Part shown: positions 58,011 through 64,000 of the stretch, in pieces
Layout: each line of letters starts with the position of its first letter
How positions within the stretch are numbered: the stretch's first letter is position 1
DNA from: Mastigias papua
Taxonomy: Eukaryota; Cnidaria; Scyphozoa; Rhizostomeae; Mastigiidae
Assembly (NCBI GenBank): GCA_964019165.1
Contig: OZ025268.1
Span: forward strand, 10,056,711 to 10,120,710
DNA: 64,000 bases
Direction of reading: 5' to 3'
Translations under genes and position numbers: made by a program
Notes under the pieces: generated by a model
Database searches by the model: none
The model's input: only the letters and a program-made list of their open reading frames with translations
Told to the model about the DNA's origin: nothing

Positions 58011-59236
58011 TAGGAACGGAAGGAATCAGACAGGAAGGGATATGTGTATATTTCTCAAGCCATTAGATCCACCAGCTAAGACTGTGAACTCTACAGTGGT
58101 TTGACTTTTATTGACTTTGTTCCACCTGCGTCGTGATTTTGTTTATGCCTATGATATAGTTTCCCAACAGATATATAAGAAACTGTCCAGTTTAGTATTT
58201 TTCATTTCTCTATAAGGAACTGCTGAGCTTTGTTTCCAAAATGAAGGTTCTCAAGGAGGGGATCCAATGGCATTTAATTTCAATGCATTCTACATTTAGG
58301 CTCTACAATAGAGAATGCTAGTAATTACATATCTTCAATCCACGATGGTTCTAACCCGTCCACAACAGGGGTACTGTATATACTTACAGGCTGACCAGAC
58401 ATTTCAAAGCCATCAACATCAGCTTCATCATATCAAAGCGATTCTAGCTCACTGACGAAAGTAAGTGACCTGAAAACTTCTTGCGTCAAGTATCGATGCA
58501 GTGCAAATCCCACTTCCACTCCGTTTTTTCCGTAACGCTTCGTAACAAATCAGGGCACCCCCTCACCCCCAGAGGCAGCATGTAACGGGTGAATGACCCC
58601 CTATGATCGATAAGTTATTCTCTCCTTGTTCGCAAGAGGTGTAATCTCTCTAAATGTCAAAAGATTAAAAGTGAACTGTGGATATATTTAACGGGATCCA
58701 ACCAGTAAATTAACTCCCATTATGGGAAAATGAATAGCATACATGACAAGGAAGTACAATACATGGATCAGAATGCACACAGGCTGTTTGTGCCTTCATT
58801 AAAGTAATACCTTAGACTGAAAACAATAGTACTATCATTCCTATTCATCAAAACGTTCTACGGTGCATAAAACCCATATTCAACAGAAATTGCATTAAGG
58901 AGACGAAACACTCAGCAGGGTGTGTAATCGACGATATGCAACCTCATCAAAAATTTAGGCCATGTTTACATGAGCACATCCAGAAAAGTTCGGTTCCAAG
59001 AAAGTTCACTAAGAAGAACAGTTTTTCCAAGACCTGCATACATTTACACAAACAAGTTCACCTAGGTACACCCGTACTCATCTGGTACGTTAAACTAGTT
59101 AATCAAATACTACATCAAAAACTATTCTGAACGTCACAAATGCTCAATTATACGGATAAAAACCTTGCACTTTGAACAAATTGCGCATTACAGGTGCATT
59201 TACCGTTGCAGCCAACTGTCAATGATCAGACTCACG
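58011..59236. other. Spacer between element and paralogue 2
   Basis: No gene or element recognised. The region just downstream of the paralogue 2 stop is not clearly alignable with that of paralogue 1. Confidence 0.4.
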
Positions 59237-60718
59237 TCATTCTCTCTTGAACAACCCAATGCATGTATTATTACCAGTGATAACTCTTGCTCCAAAATTA
59301 GAGTCCAAATATTTCGAATAAATATTACTTTCCTTCAAATAATGACCCATCAAAGACAAACGATTAATGTATGTTGAGAAATACACGACTGTAAATAACA
59401 CTTGTATTATGTGCACCAATATCACAGATTTCCATTTCTTCTTCCACAAAGAAATAACAGGAACATTGTACAAATACGTAAGAATTTGCAAGGCTACAAC
59501 ATTGAATATCAATTCAATAGCAACACCAATACAACACATTTTTGTCATTTCTTCGAATAGTGCAAATCCGTCATATCTTTCACCTGTACTCTCATTCCTT
59601 TCGTAATAATATCGTAACAAATAAGCTGCTCCACTGGTAAACACAACGCATGTTGTTTCAGTTATTATAGAAATCAGAGTTTGATTGGCTAGAAATAATG
59701 ATGCACTCACTGACGGATTCTGCTTATTTCTGTCCTCCATACAGTTAGAACAAATACAAGACAACAACTTTCTCTTCAAAGGCAACACTAGCTTATCAGC
59801 AACATTTAAGAATCCATGAACAAAACTGATCACAATAAAGCGATTCAAGTCATATACTCTAGCTTGCATCAACCTACAAACTATCGTTGACGCCGTTAAG
59901 TATGCAACAGCAAGCATGATCTCATCTCCAGTTGTGCAAATTCCATCTATACTTGAAACAATGTGATTAATGAACAATTTCGGTATGGCAAGCGCAATGA
60001 CCAAAACACAAGCCAGTATTGTCTTCTCTGACTGTGATGACTTGTAGTATAATTCAAGATAAAAATGATTGATTAGCATGGCTACTACAACCCCAATAAT
60101 GAATTGCAGATTCAGCTTCAATGTAAGAACAATAACATTACAGCGTAAATTACGAACAGTTTTGCAGTGTCGGGCAAATCGATAAGAAATTGTACATGAC
60201 GTCATCACAAAGATCATACTTCCCACGTAAGATTTCCACGGGTCGCTGTAATGCCCAAAGATATACATAATTAAGCGATCTACTGCAGTCAATAATCCAC
60301 CAATGATACTATAATGAACCAGATTTAGTTCTTTGGTGACTGACCAACCACACAATGGGGCGATAGATGAGCACGCCCAAAAATTGATTACAAACATAAT
60401 GACAAGGTCTATCATTAAACGTGTGCGGTGTAGTCTCTCAGGGATCTTTTCCCAATCTAGAGAACAGTACGGTCCTACAATCAGATCGAACCACCAAAGC
60501 AAAGTAGCAAATAGGCCCACAACAACGCCACAAACAATAGTGCATTCTACATTCACTTTCAAACACATCCACAAGCAAGAAAACCAACTTCTATCAGTCA
60601 CTCTAGGTACGTTTATACTTATGTTCATTTCGGTGTCACAGTAATCAGTGGACTGGTCATAATCCCGAAACATAGTACATTCTTCGTGAAAGCGTTCATA
60701 ATTAGTGCTAAACTCCAT
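59237..60718 (-). CDS. Unrecognised multi-pass membrane protein, paralogue 2
   Basis: A single exon of about 493 codons. The frame opens eight codons earlier, at 60742, but MEFSTNYERF at 60718 matches the start of paralogue 1 and is preferred. It is alignable with paralogue 1 along its length, nearly identical for the first 75 residues and diverging after. The two-fold pattern recurs: IIGGLLTAVDRLI and FVHGFLNVADKLV, RFARH and LLRYY, and a Gly-rich segment near CCIGVAIELIFNV. The C-terminal tail is about 20 residues longer (SNIYSKYLDSNFGARVITGN). Open frame and conserved membrane pattern argue for a working gene. Function unknown. Confidence 0.85.
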   Translation of the reverse strand: MEFSTNYERFHEECTMFRDYDQSTDYCDTEMNISINVPRVTDRSWFSCLWMCLKVNVECTIVCGVVVGLFATLLWWFDLIVGPYCSLDWEKIPERLHRTRLMIDLVIMFVINFWACSSIAPLCGWSVTKELNLVHYSIIGGLLTAVDRLIMYIFGHYSDPWKSYVGSMIFVMTSCTISYRFARHCKTVRNLRCNVIVLTLKLNLQFIIGVVVAMLINHFYLELYYKSSQSEKTILACVLVIALAIPKLFINHIVSSIDGICTTGDEIMLAVAYLTASTIVCRLMQARVYDLNRFIVISFVHGFLNVADKLVLPLKRKLLSCICSNCMEDRNKQNPSVSASLFLANQTLISIITETTCVVFTSGAAYLLRYYYERNESTGERYDGFALFEEMTKMCCIGVAIELIFNVVALQILTYLYNVPVISLWKKKWKSVILVHIIQVLFTVVYFSTYINRLSLMGHYLKESNIYSKYLDSNFGARVITGNNTCIGLFKRE

Positions 60719-61339
60719 TGAGATGTTTGGAAATAAGTACAATAGTAAGTAAAAATGGTTACAGTTGATGAAAGCAACTTGAATCAGGCGTCTCGATTAG
60801 CATGAACTGTATTGATGTTGCAGTAAATGTTCTAAGTTATCTCCAACACTGAATACTGGCTTCCCGTGCGCATTCCGCATGTTGTCTGAGGAGACCATCC
60901 AGAATCAACAGATGAGGGACATGAATCCGGAAGAAGAATTCCAGTCGTACATCCACGCGCAAATAACACTGAATGGATGTTCACTTATACGTCTAAAACT
61001 GCAATGAAACTAAAGAGAAAGTCTCAACTCAGCAATAGCACTCCATGTCTTATAGTACGACAATTTCCTTACAGTACCGATGTGAATCTGGAAAGAAACA
61101 TCTTCATTTTCACACAGTATGCGGAATTCACATGGCAGAACGGGTGTAGACATGCCAAACAATATTATACTATGGTATGTGTCTGCACAGCTTACCTGTG
61201 TAAGATATGGAAAATAAAACCAAAATAGCATGCACTTTCGATACAGGAACAAGGGCCTTTCAGAGGCATTGTGGAGTACGGCTTACCAACTGAGGTAGGT
61301 CTACGGGACTCGAAGAGTTAGTCATGAAAGTAATGGAGC

Positions 61340-61592
61340 ACCACCTTACTGACCGGTTTCGTGAATAATGTGAAAGATGGCCCATCTCACAGAAATTATA
61401 GGGCAACTCTAGAAAATGCTGTGAACATTAACTGTCGATAGAGAGCATAACATGAAGAATAGGTGCTTCAATAGATGAGCACCAATGAAGAAAATCATTC
61501 TATGGGACACAAGTCATTCCTACAGGTGCATTAAGACGTCTAAATACACAGGAAATATGTATAAGCATGATAAATATCATAGGAAGCTGTAG
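61340..61592 (+). repeat. Direct repeat of about 250 bp, copy 2
   Basis: Partner of 56097-56345. After it the sequence continues with GCATCCATCTTGACATCC, which may be the pre-insertion state of the copy 1 locus. Confidence 0.85.
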
Positions 61593-63600
61593 CATCCATC
61601 TTGACATCCTTGGTTGGAGGACTAAAATAAACTCTTAACAAGACATTAATACCTGGTTTATATCTCAAAGTTAACGTAAACGAAAGGACGACCCTAAAGA
61701 TGTACTACCATGATAGTTTCATCAGCTCCACAGAATTACATCAGTAATAATCACTCACGATGCACAACAGCTAGAAGAACAACGGGAATGTAAACACATA
61801 ATATCAACCCTACTGTCCAATCAACAATTTACAATGAGCAGATTTACAGTGTCTCCATCAGTAGCACCCCGTGTTTCCTTCTCATTCTCCTTCTCATTCG
61901 TTTCGAATGAAATCTACACCCCCTACCCGGCAAAATTCTACCACAAAACAAATAAACAGAACCCAGAGTGCACTTTGTAATGATCAGCAATTTATTAACA
62001 ACTTAGGAACCACGAGACAGTGTCTGACAGTTTGCCAGCTCTAGGACTCGCAACTATTGATAACGGGCTTCTAGAGCGCTAGCTGCGGTTGATGTGCCGC
62101 AATGGTTGATTCAAAACATGGGATAGAGGTCGTCAGAACCCTTCAGAAGCGTATTTAGCTTCCTCCTCGCCGAACTAATCCCAAATGAAAAAGAATCCAA
62201 TCGAAAAATGCATGCTTGATTTACTCATCCTCTTGGACGATTGCTCACAGAGATAAGTCGTGACTAAGAAGATTTTCCTTTTTCATCTTGAGACTAAATG
62301 ACTATCATTTAACAAGTGAGATATATAGCATACAAGATAAACAGTGAAAGCAACAAAGAACACATAACTAGCCCACTATGGAATGTCAAACAATCTGATT
62401 CATAGGATAGCAATACGGTAATAAAGACGTCACGGACCTGATGGTTAAATCGTAGAACTAAACGAGATCTGGTCACTAATAACGTTGATACCACACATCA
62501 CATAGAAGGGGGAGGGGACAAAAGCATGATAGGCCGCTTGATATATGGAGGGACAGATAAGCAAGATGACTACTAATGATCCGACGATTTCATATACTAA
62601 CTTTTAATCTCCAAAATCGCAAATTTATCAAAAAATGACTGTAATACATTGGATCATCTGATAGTAATGCTTGTATCAAGTTGGGTGAGTGAGAGCTTTC
62701 TCTATTGCTTCCTTCAACTGATGGCCTCCGTTGAAGTGATGGCCACTATTAATTACCGCAGATCTAAGCTCAAAGAGTCATATGTGGAGCTTTATAGGTA
62801 CTGTGGAGGTCTCATCAATATACGTATGTCATGGTTTTTTCCACCACAATATGAAAATTACACGGGCTATCAATGGTTCTAAGGCAGGACGATATTACCC
62901 AACAAGAAAATTCACCATTGAAAAACGAAATACTTCATTCCTTTCTACTTTTTTCCCTTTCTCACTTTGTAATTAATTTTGATTACTCTCTAGAAGTTCT
63001 ATGTTCTATCGGTGGCTAAAAAGGAGGGCACTAATTTATAAAAGTCTATATGAAGAAGTTAGCTAGTGCTTTACAAATGATGTTCTTCAAACAACTTTCA
63101 ACGTCAAAGCGCGACTTCTGGAAGGATTCAAATCAGAGCTGGATAACAAAATGTCACCTCTAAACACAGGAAACTAACAATGGGAAATATGTGCTACAAT
63201 AAAAATGTGACTACCTATGGTTAAACATCTGCATTTAATTCACATTGCTTTTGATATAACGGCATTGGGTAGGGAACCAAAAAGGAAGGGGACTAAAGAG
63301 AACTTCTACAACAGCCTGAGGCAAAACCACTATAGATAATCTACAACAGTTTCAATACATGTAATTCCATCTTCATCTACTGGTAAGTATATAATGCACG
63401 AGGTCAGGGGTGTGCTGAAGTACGGGGTGTGGGGTCTCACAACCTTCACTTTTGCAGAAGAAGTCGGTGACTTTTTGATTCATTGGTAACAGTTAGTATA
63501 GCCATCATGGCTAGTCGGCAATTATGGTCTCGTATTCAAGCCTGTCCGTAACATTCATTTGTTCTGAGCACGCAACACTCGCAAGTCTTTCGGCATACCA
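61593..63600. other. Intergenic, one duplicated block
   Basis: No gene seen. Positions 62650-62890 resemble 50440-50620 in the same orientation. CATTCTCCTTCTCATTCGTTT at about 61881 is a short low-complexity stretch. Confidence 0.4.
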
Positions 63601-63639
63601 CTGAACGAAATTCCTTAAACTACTCTTCCCGATATAGGA

Positions 63640-64000
63640 TGAAGAAACGTCAGCCAAACAGATAAGGAGGAAGTGTTAAGTTATTGACCAAAGCACTATG
63701 TACTTCTATATAGTTGCAAAATAAAAGTATGTTCATTTGCTCATCATCTTAACTCAACTGCCAACAGCCTGCTTCTTCCAATGCTCTCTTAAAGAACCCA
63801 TGACATGTACTATTCGCATAAGTAAAATAATCAAGATCATCATTGATCAGTACTGAGAAATACAACACTATGAACATAACTTGTATACGATTGTTTATTA
63901 AGATAAACTTCCACTTTCCCCTTCATACAGAAAAAAGGTGCTTTGTACAAATGCGTGTGGATCTACAACATTGAATACAAATTCAATACCAATATTAATG
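63640..64000 (-). pseudogene. Membrane-protein paralogue 3, C-terminal end, frameshifted, cut by window
   Basis: The minus strand from 64000 down matches the 3' end of paralogue 1 (compare 53720-53955), and its 3' flank matches 53600-53740. Relative to paralogue 1, two bases are missing near 63930 and eight near 63965, so the frame is broken within the last membrane segments. The rest lies outside the window. Confidence 0.7.

Overview
The window is AT-rich animal nuclear DNA. Genes are split by GT-AG introns, microsatellites are long, and several families of retroelements and DNA transposons are present, so it is not bacterial or organellar. The two recognisable host genes, a condensin II G2 subunit (NCAPG2) and an SLC34 sodium/phosphate cotransporter, place it in the Metazoa. 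The mix of Penelope-like retroelements (PLEs) with hammerhead-ribozyme cores, pogo and hAT-like elements, and satellites suits a marine invertebrate such as a cnidarian or sponge. The sequence alone does not settle which.

Layout. Positions 1-22,000 hold the 3' half of NCAPG2 on the + strand. I could place 15 exons by splice sites, reading phase and resemblance to the animal protein. Its introns contain a nested SINE-like repeat, several (TA)n tracts, PLE 3' ends with hammerhead cores, and a 1.27 kb PLE palindrome. Positions 22,000-24,000 are intergenic and carry two copies of a miniature inverted-repeat element (MITE). A complete four-exon SLC34 gene follows at 24,181-27,369, with three CCAAT-type boxes just upstream. 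From 27.4 to 36.4 kb there is a TA-flanked pogo/Tigger relic and otherwise little that I can name. From 36.4 to 41.1 kb lie two related 107-bp satellite arrays in opposite orientation. From 41.1 to 51.2 kb is a graveyard of MITEs and decayed reverse-transcriptase fragments. At 51.5-53.4 kb is a 5'-truncated PLE with an open 442-codon frame, a hammerhead core and a (TA)n tail.

From 53.6 kb to the end, on the minus strand, is a tandem cluster of an intronless multi-pass membrane protein family that I do not recognise. It has two intact paralogues (474 and about 493 aa) and a third, frameshifted copy cut by the window end. The proteins look like an internal two-fold repeat with about 11 membrane segments, as in many transporters. 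The paralogues share their 5' flanks, and their N-terminal coding ends are almost identical at DNA level, which suggests gene conversion. Only the first copy carries non-LTR retrotransposon insertions.

There is no operon-like logic here. NCAPG2 (chromosome condensation) and SLC34 (phosphate uptake) are independent neighbours on the same strand. The membrane-protein cluster is separated from them by about 26 kb of repeats. The most unusual items are the membrane-protein family and the density of hammerhead-type cores (eight, one with a well-formed fold) tied to PLE ends and (TA)n tracts.
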